Assembly: GCF_014646675.1 (NCBI RefSeq) | Contig: NZ_BMNS01000003.1 | Span: 124,001 to 188,000 of the forward strand | DNA: 64,000 nucleotides | From: Lutibacter litoralis | GTDB lineage: Bacteria > Bacteroidota > Bacteroidia > Flavobacteriales > Flavobacteriaceae | Reading direction: 5' to 3' | Shown here: one piece after another, positions 10,388-19,843 of the stretch | How positions within the stretch are numbered: the first letter of the stretch is position 1 | Layout of the letters: each line of letters starts with the position of its first letter | Notes under the pieces: generated by a model | Told to the model about the DNA's origin: nothing | Seen by the model: the letters and a program-made list of their open reading frames with translations, nothing else | Database searches by the model: none | Program-made: the position numbers and the translations under genes

Positions 10388-10544
10388 GAAGTAAATAGAA
10401 TTATTTAACATTTTAGATATTTCGTATTTAATAAAAAAACTCTATAACATTATAGAAAAATTAAATATAAAACGTTTTCGTTAAACAAAACATAATTAAA
10501 AGATCTTGAATAGTTAAAAAAATGATAAATATGTAATGTTTTGC

Positions 10545-10575
10545 TTGTAGGCATTTTTTAGTTGTTGTATATTTG
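10545..10575 (+). promoter_or_regulatory. Promoter of the 37-codon gene
   Basis: TTG at 10545-10547 and TATATTTG at 10568-10575 are separated by 20 bases, close to the Bacteroidota TTTG / TAnnTTTG consensus. Transcription should start near 10581, giving a leader of about 20 nt before the small ORF. Confidence 0.65.
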
Positions 10576-10602
10576 CACCATAATAACTACTAAAATAATC
10601 GA

Positions 10603-10716
10603 TATGAAAATTATCAAAAAATTAAAAAATCAAGAAAGTAAAAAGAGAATGACAGCAGTCGATTTTAAGAATGCTAAAAGTATAACTTGGAATAGTAAAA
10701 GAAGATTTGGAATATA
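10603..10716 (+). CDS. Small basic 37-residue protein of unknown function
   Basis: The ORF starts at ATG 10603 and encodes a lysine- and arginine-rich peptide (opening MKIIKKLKNQESKKRM, ending WNSKRRFGI) with no membrane segment. A good Bacteroidota promoter precedes it and a strong intrinsic terminator follows 35 bp after its stop, so a transcript of about 190-200 nt is likely. The unit could be a real small protein, perhaps binding nucleic acid given its charge, or a regulatory RNA carrying a chance ORF. I do not recognise the family. The surrounding 528-bp gap (10388-10915) otherwise holds only promoter-like sequence. Confidence 0.5.
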
Positions 10717-10750
10717 AGAGTAAACACAAAACCATTGTAAATTGTTTAAG

Positions 10751-10779
10751 AAACGGTAGGCAAACCTATCGTTTTTTTT
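10751..10779 (+). terminator. Intrinsic terminator after the 37-codon gene
   Basis: AAACGGTAGG (10751-10760) pairs with CCTATCGTTT (10765-10774) around a CAAA loop with one G-U pair, and a run of eight T follows. Together with the promoter at 10545 it delimits a short independent transcript. Confidence 0.88.
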
Positions 10780-10878
10780 ATGCTTAAAATTTAACTGATA
10801 GCGATACAACAAAAGTTAATATTTTGTAGGCTTTTTTGTTAAAATAAAAAGATAGATATTATATTGAATAATAAGTTT

Positions 10879-10886
10879 TATATTTG
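10879..10886 (+). promoter_or_regulatory. -7 element for the thioredoxin-fold lipoprotein gene
   Basis: TATATTTG fits TAnnTTTG and lies 29 bp before the start codon at 10916. No clear -33 element is visible. Confidence 0.45.
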
Positions 10887-10915
10887 AGTAATTAAAAAAT
10901 AATTAAACTTAAATT

Positions 10916-12286
10916 ATGAAGAAAATAGTATTTTTTATTGCTGCTTTAGCAATTATTTCTTGTAACGAAGAACCAAAAATAGATTATGCAATTTTATCTG
11001 GTAAAATTGCAAATCCAGTAGCAAAGCAATTAACCATTAATAGTGCAGAAAGACCTATAAAAACTATTGAAGTTTCCGATGATGGTACATTTATAGATAC
11101 TTTAACGGTTACAACAGGTTATTATATACTTTCAGATGGTAAAAATAAAGCTTCATTATATTTAGATTCAGGAAATACGGTTAACATTAATTTTGATGCA
11201 AATGATTTTGAAAATACATTAGAACTTACTGGGGCGGGATCTGAAATAAGTAACTATTTAATCAGTAAAAGAGCGAAATCTAAAGAATTAGCAGGAGAAG
11301 GAATAGATATTTATTTATTAGAAGAAGATGCTTATAAAGCCAAAATTAATGAAATTAAAACTGCTTCGGAAGATTTATTAGCTGCTACAGCAGGAGTTTC
11401 AGAAGAATTTAAAGAGAAGGAAAAGCGTAACATATATTATACTTATTTAGGGTTTGTTGACAAATATCAATTGTATCATTCACATTATTCTAAAAAGAAA
11501 GATTTTAAAGTTTCTGACGATTTTTTAAAAGAACTTGAAACGATAGAATATAACAATGAAGAAGATTTTTTATTTTCTTCAAATTATGAAAATTTAGTTA
11601 ATGCACATTATCATAAAGAGGCAAGAAAATTGGCAGAACAAGATTCAATACCAAATGATATTGCTTTTCTGAAAACTGCAGCAGGTATTACAAATGAAAC
11701 TATTAAAAATAAATTACTTTATGTAAATTCTAAAAATAATATAACTTATACAGATCAATTAGAAGATTTTTATACGTTATTTATGTCAGCTTCAACAAAT
11801 GAGGAACATAAAAAAGAGATTACTGAAAGTTATAATAAATTAAAAACAGTTTCTAAAGGTCAGCCTTCACCAAAATTTGAAAATTATGAGAATTTTAATG
11901 GAGGAACTACTTCTTTAGATGACTTAAAAGGAAAATTTGTATATGTTGATGTTTGGGCAACTTGGTGTGGACCTTGTAAAGCTGAAATACCATTTTTAAA
12001 AGAAGTTGAAGCAAAATATCACAATAAAAATATCGAATTTGTAAGTATATCTGTAGATGTTGAAAAAGATTATGAGAAATGGAGAACTATGATTGAAGAA
12101 GAAGACTTAAAAGGAATTCAATTATTTTCTGATAAAAACTGGAAATCAGATTTTGTAACAGGTTATTTAATTAAAGGAATTCCTCGTTTTATTTTAATTG
12201 ATCCAAATGGAAATATTATAAGTTCAAACGCGCCAAGACCTTCAAGTGAAAAATTAATAGAATTGTTTGATGAATATAAAATTTAA
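10916..12286 (+). CDS. TlpA-like thioredoxin-fold lipoprotein
   Basis: This 456-residue lipoprotein has a signal peptide with lipobox IISC (Cys at about residue 16). A DUF4369-like beta domain follows (residues ~25-110) with an SGKIAN start, then a helical middle, and a C-terminal thioredoxin domain from residue ~315. The redox motif WCGPC places the cysteines at 351 and 354, and the cis-proline segment GIPRFILIDPNG is present. Such Bacteroidota proteins are periplasmic thiol-disulfide oxidoreductases linked to cytochrome c maturation or envelope redox balance; the exact substrate is unknown. It stands alone with its own terminator. Confidence 0.92.
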   Translation: MKKIVFFIAALAIISCNEEPKIDYAILSGKIANPVAKQLTINSAERPIKTIEVSDDGTFIDTLTVTTGYYILSDGKNKASLYLDSGNTVNINFDANDFENTLELTGAGSEISNYLISKRAKSKELAGEGIDIYLLEEDAYKAKINEIKTASEDLLAATAGVSEEFKEKEKRNIYYTYLGFVDKYQLYHSHYSKKKDFKVSDDFLKELETIEYNNEEDFLFSSNYENLVNAHYHKEARKLAEQDSIPNDIAFLKTAAGITNETIKNKLLYVNSKNNITYTDQLEDFYTLFMSASTNEEHKKEITESYNKLKTVSKGQPSPKFENYENFNGGTTSLDDLKGKFVYVDVWATWCGPCKAEIPFLKEVEAKYHNKNIEFVSISVDVEKDYEKWRTMIEEEDLKGIQLFSDKNWKSDFVTGYLIKGIPRFILIDPNGNIISSNAPRPSSEKLIELFDEYKI

Positions 12287-12315
12287 TCATTAGGAATTAA
12301 ATTAATAAACTCTTT

Positions 12316-12350
12316 AGAGGCTGTCTTATATATTAGGCAGCCTCTTTTTT
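12316..12350 (+). terminator. Intrinsic terminator after the thioredoxin-fold lipoprotein gene
   Basis: AGAGGCTG (12316-12323) and CAGCCTCT (12338-12345) form an 8-bp GC-rich stem, followed by a T-run. It lies 30 bp after the stop codon and separates the gene from the convergent nnr. Confidence 0.88.
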
Positions 12351-12373
12351 TATCTTTGGTTAAAACGAGTTTT

Positions 12374-13915
12374 TTATATGTCGCTTTTGTTGTTTTCAAT
12401 CAGATTATCATCTTTATTAAATAAATCTAATAAAGCATTTGGTAAATATTTTAATATTGACGAAGCTGTAAAGGTCTCGTAGCTAGTTTCAGAAATTGCA
12501 ATATCTGCTGTTTTACCGTGTAAATACACACCAAAAATTGCGGCATTAATTGGCTCATATCCTTGAGCAATTAAACCTGTAATTATTCCTGTTAAAACAT
12601 CTCCAGAACCAGCGGTTGCTAAGGCAGGATTACCCGTTGAATTAAAGTATTTTGAAGTACTATCTATAATTACAGTATGAGCACCTTTAATAACCATTAT
12701 AAGGTCATGTTTTTTAGAAAAATCTGTAGTTTTTTCTAATCTTTCAAAGTCGTTTTTCCAAGTCCCAATTAAGCGTTCTAATTCTTTAGGATGCGGAGTT
12801 AAAACAGTATTTTTTGGTAAAAAATTTAAGAGTGATTTATTTTGAGATAATAAATTAATTGCATCAGCATCAATTACAAGAGGTAGTTTATTTTCTTTAA
12901 TAAATCTTTCAAAACCGTTAGCAGTTTTTTCAACTGTTCCCATTCCAGGACCAATTCCAATAACTGTTGCATTTGTTTTAAAATTAAAATACTCTAATGA
13001 AGTGTCATTATCAACTTCAACCATAGCTTCTGGAACAGCAATTTGTAAAACTGGATAGCCACACTTTGGAAGGTATGCACTTACCAATCCACTACCAATT
13101 TTTAACGCTGCTTTTGTTGCTAACGTAACAGCCCCAATTTTTCCAAAGCTACCGCCAATAATAAGTGCATGTCCAAAAGTTCCTTTATGCGACCATTTTT
13201 TTCGAGGTTTGTATAATTGAAGTATTTCACTTTTAATTGTATAATTTAGGGTTGGATTTAAACTTTTGATAAAATTGGAATCCAAACCAATATCTAATAC
13301 TTCCCAAGTTTCAAAAAAATCACTATTTTCGGGAAGTAAAAATGCCAATTTAGGTGTTTGAAATGTAAGCACGTGGCTTGCTTTTAAAACAGTTTCTTTA
13401 TCAATTACAGAAGTATCGGTAAAAAGTCCAGATGGCAAGTCTATAGCTAATGTAAAAGCTTTTATGCTATTTAAATAGTTAATTAATTCTTTAGTAAAAC
13501 CTTCGGGGCTTCGTGTAAGACCGTTTCCAAAAATAGTATCAATTACAATATCTTCAAAAGCAACTTCTGGAAAATCATTTTCACTATTTATAATAGTTGG
13601 CCATTTTCCAATTTCTTTTAAACGATTGTAATTCACCAAAAATTCTTTGGTTCTTTTTTCACTAAAATTTACAATGTAACAGGTTATATTATATCCATTT
13701 TCGTATAAATAACGCGCAATTACTAAGCCATCTCCACCATTATTTCCAATACCACAAAATACATGAATTTTAATGTTTTGATTTTGCAATTGATTATGTA
13801 ACCAATTAAAACACTGTTTAGCTGCATGTTCCATTAAATCAATTGAAGAAATATTGTTACTATTTATAGTAGCCTGATCTGCAGCGGCAATTTGATGTGA
13901 GTTAAGTATAAACAT
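12374..13915 (-). CDS. nnr: Bifunctional NAD(P)H-hydrate epimerase / ADP-dependent dehydratase
   Basis: This 513-residue enzyme repairs damaged NAD(P)H. The N-terminal YjeF domain (residues ~1-215) epimerises R- and S-hydrates and shows CGIGNNGGDGLVIARYL. The C-terminal ribokinase-like domain (~225-500) dehydrates the S form with ADP. It shows KGTFGHALIIGGS, IGPGMG, LTPHPKELERL and the catalytic glycine-rich loop TAGSGDVLTGIITGLIAQG. Both halves are complete. It is transcribed on the minus strand after accA, from which a terminator separates it. Confidence 0.96.
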   Translation of the reverse strand: MFILNSHQIAAADQATINSNNISSIDLMEHAAKQCFNWLHNQLQNQNIKIHVFCGIGNNGGDGLVIARYLYENGYNITCYIVNFSEKRTKEFLVNYNRLKEIGKWPTIINSENDFPEVAFEDIVIDTIFGNGLTRSPEGFTKELINYLNSIKAFTLAIDLPSGLFTDTSVIDKETVLKASHVLTFQTPKLAFLLPENSDFFETWEVLDIGLDSNFIKSLNPTLNYTIKSEILQLYKPRKKWSHKGTFGHALIIGGSFGKIGAVTLATKAALKIGSGLVSAYLPKCGYPVLQIAVPEAMVEVDNDTSLEYFNFKTNATVIGIGPGMGTVEKTANGFERFIKENKLPLVIDADAINLLSQNKSLLNFLPKNTVLTPHPKELERLIGTWKNDFERLEKTTDFSKKHDLIMVIKGAHTVIIDSTSKYFNSTGNPALATAGSGDVLTGIITGLIAQGYEPINAAIFGVYLHGKTADIAISETSYETFTASSILKYLPNALLDLFNKDDNLIENNKSDI

Positions 13916-13930
13916 ACCATAAATTTAATG

Positions 13931-13975
13931 AAAAAAAAATTTGTCACTCTAAGGTTTCTTTAGAATGACAAATTT
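13931..13975 (-). terminator. Intrinsic terminator after accA
   Basis: AAATTTGTCACTCTAA (13937-13952) pairs with TTAGAATGACAAATTT (13960-13975) with one mismatch. Read on the minus strand, the hairpin is followed by a run of nine T (the A-run 13931-13939), so it should end the accA transcript 60 bp after its stop codon. Confidence 0.88.
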
Positions 13976-14035
13976 TATATACTTCACTTTATTTTTAGTA
14001 AGATGAATTTTAGAGTTACATTAATTAAAATTACA

Positions 14036-14989
14036 CTAACCTTTAAATTCACCCATTTCGGCGTACTTATCCATACGTTTTTTTACAAGATCTTTATGTG
14101 TTAAATCTTTTAGTTCTTTGTATGCTCTAATTATTGTTTTTTCTACTTCTTTAAATGCATTTTCCCTGTCGTAATGTGCACCTCCAAGAGGTTCTTTAAT
14201 AATACCGTCAATTAATTTTTGTTTTTTCATATCACTTGCGGTAAGTTTTAGCGCTTCAGCTGCTTTCTCTTTATGTTCCCAACTCCTCCATAAGATTGAA
14301 GAGCAAGATTCAGGAGAAATTACTGAGTACCATGTATTTTCCATCATATAAACTCGATCTCCTACACCAATTCCTACTGCACCACCAGAGGCACCTTCAC
14401 CAATTATAATTGTTATAATAGGTGTTTTTAAGCGAGTCATTTCTAAAATGTTTCGAGCAATAGCTTCACCTTGTCCGCGCTCTTCAGCTTCTAAACCAGG
14501 ATATGCGCCAGGAGTATCTAAAAGTGTTACAACAGGAATGCCAAATTTTTCAGCCATTTTCATAAGCCTCAATGCTTTTCTGTATCCTTCAGGATTAGAC
14601 ATTCCAAAGTTTCTATATTGGCGTGTTTTGGTATTATAACCTTTTTGTTGGCCTATAAACATAAAAGATTGGTCTCCAATTTTACCCAATCCACCAATCA
14701 TTGCTTTATCATCTTTTACAGTTCTATCTCCATGTAACTCCATAAAAGTACCGTTGGTAAGAAAGTTTATATGGTCTAAAGTATAAGGTCTGTTTGGGTG
14801 TCTAGACAACTGAACTCTTTGCCAAGCGGTTAGATTTTTATATATGTCGTTTTTAGTTTTTATTAATTTTTTTTCAATGTTTTTGCAACTATCAGTTACA
14901 TCGACATCACTTTCTTTACCAATTAATTCACACTTAGTAAGTTGTTCTTCTAATTCTTTTATTGGTAATTCAAATTCTAAATATTCCAT
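14036..14989 (-). CDS. accA: Acetyl-CoA carboxylase carboxyltransferase subunit alpha
   Basis: This 317-residue protein is the alpha subunit of carboxyltransferase, which with AccD moves the carboxyl group from biotin to acetyl-CoA in the first step of fatty acid synthesis. Family signatures visible are [54 protein letters not shown] and [18 protein letters not shown], the last forming the oxyanion-hole region. Length matches E. coli AccA (319). It is a single gene between the DMT transporter and nnr, with its own terminator. Confidence 0.98.
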   Translation of the reverse strand: MEYLEFELPIKELEEQLTKCELIGKESDVDVTDSCKNIEKKLIKTKNDIYKNLTAWQRVQLSRHPNRPYTLDHINFLTNGTFMELHGDRTVKDDKAMIGGLGKIGDQSFMFIGQQKGYNTKTRQYRNFGMSNPEGYRKALRLMKMAEKFGIPVVTLLDTPGAYPGLEAEERGQGEAIARNILEMTRLKTPIITIIIGEGASGGAVGIGVGDRVYMMENTWYSVISPESCSSILWRSWEHKEKAAEALKLTASDMKKQKLIDGIIKEPLGGAHYDRENAFKEVEKTIIRAYKELKDLTHKDLVKKRMDKYAEMGEFKG

Positions 14990-15045
14990 GTTTTTTAAAT
15001 TTGATGTTGTACAAATATAATAACTTCTATATTTTAAGTATGCAC

Positions 15046-15924
15046 TTAGGTGCTTTTTTTATTTTTTATTAGCCCATTTACAATTACTGTTACAAAAATT
15101 ATTGCTGCGCCTAAATAAAACTGGGGAGTCATTTTTTCTGCCTCACCAAAAATTAAAACAGCTAAAATAATTCCATAAACAGGTTCTAAATTTATGGTAA
15201 GCATAACAGTATAGGGAGTTAAGTACTTCATTATATCAACAGATACTATAAATGCATATGCCGTACAAATGGTACTTAATATTATTAAATAGATGATATC
15301 GTTGGTTGTTAAAGTAAAGTTTTCGGGTGTAAATCCAGTTGAGAATAAAATATAAACTGTAATAAAAAGAACCCCAAAAAGTAATTGATAGAATGAAATT
15401 GTACTTGCATCGTTTTGTTTTACAAATAGCCCGTTAATAACTGTAAATAATGCAGATAAGAAAGAAGCAATAAGTGCATATATAATTCCAAGTGTATAAT
15501 CATTTTCAACATTAAAAATAATATATAAACCTGAAATTACAATAATTCCAAAGATAAATTCTATAAAATTAATACGTCTTTTAAAAAAAACAGGTTCAAT
15601 AAATGAGGTAAATAGAGCTCCTGTACTCATAGACACTAAAGCTACAGAAACATTAGAAACTTTAATAGCTGTAAAAAAAGCAATCCAATGAAGGGCAATA
15701 AGCACCCCACCTATAAAAAATTTCACAAGTGTTTTGGGAGGTACTTTTAGATTCTTTTTTTTAATTAAAAAATAAATATAAAGTACAATTACAGCTAACA
15801 ACATTCTGTACCAAACTAAGGGTATTGCATCTATTGTAATTAGCGCTCCTAAAATTGCTGTAAACCCCCAAATAAACACAATGAAGTGGAGGTGTAAATA
15901 GTTTTTTAAGTTAGTTTTTAGCAT
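15046..15924 (-). CDS. DMT-superfamily (EamA) transporter
   Basis: This is a ten-helix EamA-type drug/metabolite transporter of 292 residues. The frame extends upstream to 15993, but the natural start is MLKTNLKNY at 15924, which overlaps the end of the lptG-like gene by 14 bp. The N-terminal repeat contains [15 protein letters not shown] and [11 protein letters not shown]; the second repeat contains [10 protein letters not shown] and [17 protein letters not shown], both typical of EamA. The substrate cannot be told from sequence. It is probably the last gene of the tgt-lptG-like operon. Confidence 0.9.
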   Translation of the reverse strand: MLKTNLKNYLHLHFIVFIWGFTAILGALITIDAIPLVWYRMLLAVIVLYIYFLIKKKNLKVPPKTLVKFFIGGVLIALHWIAFFTAIKVSNVSVALVSMSTGALFTSFIEPVFFKRRINFIEFIFGIIVISGLYIIFNVENDYTLGIIYALIASFLSALFTVINGLFVKQNDASTISFYQLLFGVLFITVYILFSTGFTPENFTLTTNDIIYLIILSTICTAYAFIVSVDIMKYLTPYTVMLTINLEPVYGIILAVLIFGEAEKMTPQFYLGAAIIFVTVIVNGLIKNKKST

Positions 15925-16999
15925 TTCTAAGATATAAGTACACTGCGAGTGCTCCAAAAAATATGTTAGGGAGCCAAACCATAATAAAAGCATTTGTTTC
16001 AGCCCCAGCTCCTAATACTTCTACAATTTTTAAGAAAAAAACGTACACAAACATTAAGGTTATTCCTATTGCCAGATTTATACCCATACCACCTCTACGT
16101 TTTTTTGCAGCTAAACAAACGGCAATAAAAGTTAGTATGTAGGTTGAAATTGGTAAACTGGTTCTTTTATGAAATTCTACTAAATAAGTATTTAAATTAC
16201 CAACACCTCTTTGCCTTGATAGCTCAATAAATTCATTTAATTTAATAGAGGTCATTTCTTTGGCCAAGTCGTCTACATTTATTAAATCTTTTGGCCTGAA
16301 ATCTAACAAGGTATCTAACTTTATACCGTACTCTATAGAGTCTTTATCTTTTAAAATAAATCTTTTTTTATAGGTATTCAATCTAAAAACAGTGTCTTTT
16401 TCAATCCACCTAACATTTTCAGCCATTAATTTATATTGTAATTTAGTACCTTCAAATTTCTCAAAAGAAAATTTCTGACCTTGTTTTGTAGTTAAATTGT
16501 AACTTTTTAAATAAATATAATCATTAGATCCAAGTTGTAGATTGATGTTTGTTATATGGTTTTGATTGTATTTTTTCTTTTGAAGGTATTTTTTACTGAA
16601 CTCATTAAAAATTTTGTTACTATTTGGCACCACAAAATGATTCATTCCCAAGGCAAGTACTGTAACTAAGGTAGCACCGATAAAATAAGGTTTTAAAAAA
16701 CGTGTAAAAGAAATTTTTGCGGAATGAATTGCAATAATCTCGGTATTTGAGGCTATTTTAGAAGTAAAAAAAATAACGGCAATAAACAATGCCAAAGGCA
16801 TAAATGTATTTCCAAATATTACAATAAAATGCACATAATAATCTCTTATAATTTCAGAAGCAGATAGATCTGCATGGCGTAAAAATTTATCTACTTTTTC
16901 GGAAACATCAATAGCTATAGCAATTGGTAATAATAAAACTAAAACCAACGCAAAAGATGATAGAAATTTTTTTAATATGTATTTGTCTATAATTCTCAA
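15911..16999 (-). CDS. LptF/LptG-family lipopolysaccharide export permease (LptG-like)
   Basis: This 362-residue inner-membrane protein belongs to the YjgP/YjgQ family, which forms the permease of the ABC transporter that lifts LPS from the inner membrane. It opens MRIIDKYILKKFLSSFALVL, has membrane segments at about 12-35, 55-80, 100-120 and three near the C-terminus (270-357), and a periplasmic beta-jellyroll between them (about 135-265). LptG is favoured over LptF because of the opening motif, but the sequence alone does not settle it. It is 40 bp downstream of tgt. Confidence 0.88.
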   Translation of the reverse strand: MRIIDKYILKKFLSSFALVLVLLLPIAIAIDVSEKVDKFLRHADLSASEIIRDYYVHFIVIFGNTFMPLALFIAVIFFTSKIASNTEIIAIHSAKISFTRFLKPYFIGATLVTVLALGMNHFVVPNSNKIFNEFSKKYLQKKKYNQNHITNINLQLGSNDYIYLKSYNLTTKQGQKFSFEKFEGTKLQYKLMAENVRWIEKDTVFRLNTYKKRFILKDKDSIEYGIKLDTLLDFRPKDLINVDDLAKEMTSIKLNEFIELSRQRGVGNLNTYLVEFHKRTSLPISTYILTFIAVCLAAKKRRGGMGINLAIGITLMFVYVFFLKIVEVLGAGAETNAFIMVWLPNIFFGALAVYLYLRNAKN

Positions 17000-17039
17000 T
17001 TTCAGCTATTTGTAATTTTTTATGCTTAGCAATTACCTA

Positions 17040-18179
17040 TTACAATCTTTTGTCCATTTGTTTTACCATTTGATTTTTCCATTCTGTAAAATCTCCTGCT
17101 AATATATGCTTTCTTGCTTCACGAACCAACCATAAATAAAACCCTAAATTATGAATAGAAGCAATTTGTTTTCCTAATAACTCTTTCGCAACAAATAAAT
17201 GACGTAAATAAGCTTTTGAGTATAGTGTATCTACATAGGTAATTCCCATTTCATCAATTACAGAAAAATCATCTTCCCATTTTTTGTTTTTTATGTTTAT
17301 TGTGCCGTGTGCTGTGAAAAGCATTCCGTTTCTAGCATTTCTAGTTGGCATTACACAGTCAAACATATCTATACCTAACGCAATATTTTCTAAAATATTT
17401 ATAGGCGTTCCAACTCCCATTAAATAACGTGGTTTGTCTTCTGGTAAAATAGCAGTTACAACTTCTGTCATTTCATACATTTCTTCAGCAGGTTCTCCTA
17501 CGGAAAGTCCACCAATTGCATTTCCTTCTGCTCCAACGGAAGCAATAAATTCAGCAGATTGTTTTCTTAAATCTTTATAAGTACTTCCTTGTACAATTGG
17601 GAAAAAAGTTTGACTATAATCGTATTTAAAAGGTGTTTTATCTAAGTGTGTAATACAACGTTTTAACCACCTATGTGTCATATGCATAGAACGTTTTGCA
17701 TAATTATAATCGCAAGGGTACGGTGTACATTCGTCAAAGGCCATTATAATATCTGCACCAATACTACGTTGAATTTCCATTACATTTTCAGGTGTAAAGG
17801 TATGGTATGAACCGTCTATATGACTTTTAAATTTTACGCCTTCTTCTTTAATTTTTCGTCTTGCAGATAACGAATATACTTGATATCCACCACTGTCAGT
17901 TAAAATATTACGATCCCAGTTCATAAATTTATGTAAACCTCCGGCTTGTTCTAAAATTTTTGTTTGCGGACGTAAATATAAATGGTAGGTATTTCCTAAA
18001 ATTATATCAGGATTTATCTCGTTTTTTAATTCGGTTTGGTGCACACCTTTTACGGTTCCAACAGTACCAACAGGCATAAAAATTGGAGTTTCAATAGTAC
18101 CGTGATCGGTTGTTACAATACCTGCTCTAGCTTTGCTTTGAGCATCTTTACTTTTTAGTTCAAATTGCATAGTCGGCAA
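17040..18179 (-). CDS. tgt: Queuine tRNA-ribosyltransferase
   Basis: This 379-residue enzyme exchanges guanine-34 for the queuosine precursor in GUN-anticodon tRNAs. Hallmarks are TPIFMPVGTVGTVKG, ILGNTYHLYLRP, LTDSGGYQVYSL with the substrate-binding aspartate, AFDECTPYPC, the nucleophile region GVGTPINILENIALGIDMFDCVMPTRNARNG and a C-terminal segment near HNLGFYLWLV. The usual zinc cluster CxCxxC is not obvious: the segment that should follow INIKNKKWEDDFSVIDE lacks it, as in several Bacteroidota Tgt. It starts the operon with lptG-like and the DMT transporter. Confidence 0.96.
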   Translation of the reverse strand: MPTMQFELKSKDAQSKARAGIVTTDHGTIETPIFMPVGTVGTVKGVHQTELKNEINPDIILGNTYHLYLRPQTKILEQAGGLHKFMNWDRNILTDSGGYQVYSLSARRKIKEEGVKFKSHIDGSYHTFTPENVMEIQRSIGADIIMAFDECTPYPCDYNYAKRSMHMTHRWLKRCITHLDKTPFKYDYSQTFFPIVQGSTYKDLRKQSAEFIASVGAEGNAIGGLSVGEPAEEMYEMTEVVTAILPEDKPRYLMGVGTPINILENIALGIDMFDCVMPTRNARNGMLFTAHGTINIKNKKWEDDFSVIDEMGITYVDTLYSKAYLRHLFVAKELLGKQIASIHNLGFYLWLVREARKHILAGDFTEWKNQMVKQMDKRL

Positions 18180-18180
18180 A

Positions 18181-18345
18181 TATAGTTATTAAGTTTAAAT
18201 GTTTAAAGGTTGATAAGTTTAAAAGTTGAAAACGGGTTGAAATGTTAAAAGTAAAAAAGTTTAAAAAGTGGTAAACAGTTTAATTCTAAAATTATTTAAC
18301 TGCTGCTACCAAAAGCTATTAAGCCCTTCAACTTTTAAAGTGTTC
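18181..18345. repeat. GTTTAAA-rich repetitive spacer between tgt and rluF-like gene
   Basis: This 174-bp spacer consists of imperfect copies of a motif like GTTTAAAnGTTGA, for example at 18191-18210, 18216-18230 and 18257-18270. One copy, TTTAAAAGTTGAA (18218-18230), has an exact reverse complement at 18327-18339. The pattern looks like a dispersed low-complexity repeat rather than a coding remnant. Both tgt and the rluF-like gene are on the minus strand, so it could also form a large hairpin in their shared RNA. Confidence 0.6.
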
Positions 18346-18354
18346 AACTAAAAA

Positions 18355-19206
18355 TTACCTTCTTCTTTTACTTTTTGGTTTAAAACGGGTGTTGTTTTTA
18401 GGGGTAAATTTGTTTTTTTTTGAATTATAAATTTTCTTTTTTGAAGGTGTTTTTGAAGCTTCTTCTGTTTTAGAAGAGGTTGCAACCATTTTGTTAATTT
18501 GTTGCATTTCTTCATCAGTTAATTCGCGCCAATTTCCTTCAGCTAAATTGTCTAAACTAACATTCATAATTCTGGTACGCACTAATTTTGTCACTTCATA
18601 ATTTAGATATTCGCACATGCGTCTAATTTGTCTGTTAAGACCTTGCGTTAAAATAATTTTGAAAGTGTTTTTAGAAATTTGTTCAACTAAACATTTTTTT
18701 GTAATTGTTCCTAAAATAGGAATTCCACTACCCATTTTTTGAATAAAATCTGATGTAATTGGCTGGTTTACGGAAACGATATATTCCTTTTGATGATTGT
18801 TTCCTGCTCTAAGAATTTTATTAACGATATCCCCATCATTTGTTAAAAAAATTAAGCCCTGAGAGGGTTTGTCTAAACGACCAATGGGAAAGAGCCTTTC
18901 TGAATGATTTATAGCTCGAACAATATTACATCGTTCTTTAGAATCGGTAGTACAAACAACACCAACTGGTTTGTTATAAGCAATATAAAGCGTTTTTGGT
19001 TTCGATTTTAAGAGTTGACCATTAATTTTAACAATATCTCCATCAAATACACGATTTCCTAATTGAGTTGGTTTTCCGTTTATGGTAACCTTTCCATCAA
19101 TTATTAGTTTTTCAGCTTCTCTTCGGGAACAAATTCCGGTACTGCTAATGTATTTATTTAAATTTATTGAGTTTTGGTTTGCGTTTTCCATCGAACTAAT
19201 TTTCAA
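18355..19206 (-). CDS. rluF: 23S rRNA pseudouridine synthase, RluF-like
   Basis: This 283-residue protein has an S4 RNA-binding domain (residues ~14-60: [22 protein letters not shown]) and an RsuA/RluB/E/F catalytic domain with the nucleophile motif [18 protein letters not shown]. The [15 protein letters not shown]-type segment is characteristic of RluF, which modifies U2604 of 23S rRNA. A lysine/arginine-rich tail of about 50 residues ([13 protein letters not shown]... to KSKRRR) extends past the domain and probably binds RNA. An alternative start is the second Met (MENANQ). Confidence 0.9.
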   Translation of the reverse strand: MKISSMENANQNSINLNKYISSTGICSRREAEKLIIDGKVTINGKPTQLGNRVFDGDIVKINGQLLKSKPKTLYIAYNKPVGVVCTTDSKERCNIVRAINHSERLFPIGRLDKPSQGLIFLTNDGDIVNKILRAGNNHQKEYIVSVNQPITSDFIQKMGSGIPILGTITKKCLVEQISKNTFKIILTQGLNRQIRRMCEYLNYEVTKLVRTRIMNVSLDNLAEGNWRELTDEEMQQINKMVATSSKTEEASKTPSKKKIYNSKKNKFTPKNNTRFKPKSKRRR

Positions 19207-19225
19207 TGTGCGAAGTTACTAATTA

Positions 19226-19414
19226 TCATTCTTTTTTACCTCCATAACCAACGAATAATCCTATTATCGATGCGAAGAATAATGCGAAAAAATAATTTTC
19301 GTTAAAAGCATACCAATAAACCAACGCTGCTATTTGACCAACTATTACGGAAATAAATAGTGAATAAAGAAAGGGATTTATTTCTTTTTGATCTTTTAAA
19401 TTTATGTATTTCAA
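19226..19414 (-). CDS. Small two-helix membrane protein, unknown
   Basis: This 62-residue protein has two predicted membrane helices (about residues 15-35 and 39-57) and a glycine-rich end, GLFVGYGGKKE. It lies between the PLDc_N-like gene and the rluF-like gene on the same strand, 27 and 19 bp from each. No family is recognised. The continuous frame, sensible hydrophobicity and tight packing support it as a real gene. Confidence 0.6.
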   Translation of the reverse strand: MKYINLKDQKEINPFLYSLFISVIVGQIAALVYWYAFNENYFFALFFASIIGLFVGYGGKKE

Positions 19415-19441
19415 TTAATATTTTGTTTTAACTAGTGGCCC

Positions 19442-19657
19442 TTATTCCTTTATCCGTTGCTTTCTTCCAATTATAAAATATAGAATTGCACCAATTAAGT
19501 TAAAAAATAATACTACTAATACCCAAACAATTTTATTATTATCTTCAAATTTATTTCTTAAAATATCTACTAAAGCAATAAGTGTTGGTATAATTCCAAG
19601 TAATAAAGAAATTAGTATAATTATTTGCCAAGGTCCTACCATTCCTAAATATAACAT
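19442..19657 (-). CDS. PLDc_N-domain small membrane protein
   Basis: This 71-residue protein fits the PLDc_N family of two-helix membrane proteins related to the N-terminus of cardiolipin synthases. It has a first helix (about 8-30), the conserved polar stretch LVDILRNKFEDNNKIVW, and a second helix ending NLIGAILYFIIGRKQR. Stand-alone forms are common in Bacteroidota and their role is not established. Confidence 0.82.
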   Translation of the reverse strand: MLYLGMVGPWQIIILISLLLGIIPTLIALVDILRNKFEDNNKIVWVLVVLFFNLIGAILYFIIGRKQRIKE

Positions 19658-19843
19658 CTTTCTCAGTTTTTAAAAATTATTAATAAGTTTATGTAAAAAA
19701 GTTAAAGACTTATTTTAACAAAAATGATACAGTGTTAAAAATAGAATTTTTAATTGAATACAGCAAAGAAATTTGATGAAGATTTAAGTTCTTATGTAGT
19801 TATTAGTATTTGATTTTTATTACATAAAAGAAGAAGTATTTAA

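Noticed and set aside
10630-10812. 60-codon minus-strand ORF in the 10388-10915 gap
   Set aside because: It runs antisense through the promoter-driven 37-codon gene and its terminator, with no promoter of its own.
15925-15993. Upstream extension of the DMT transporter to 15993
   Set aside because: Overlaps lptG-like by 83 bp with residues that do not fit a transporter N-terminus.
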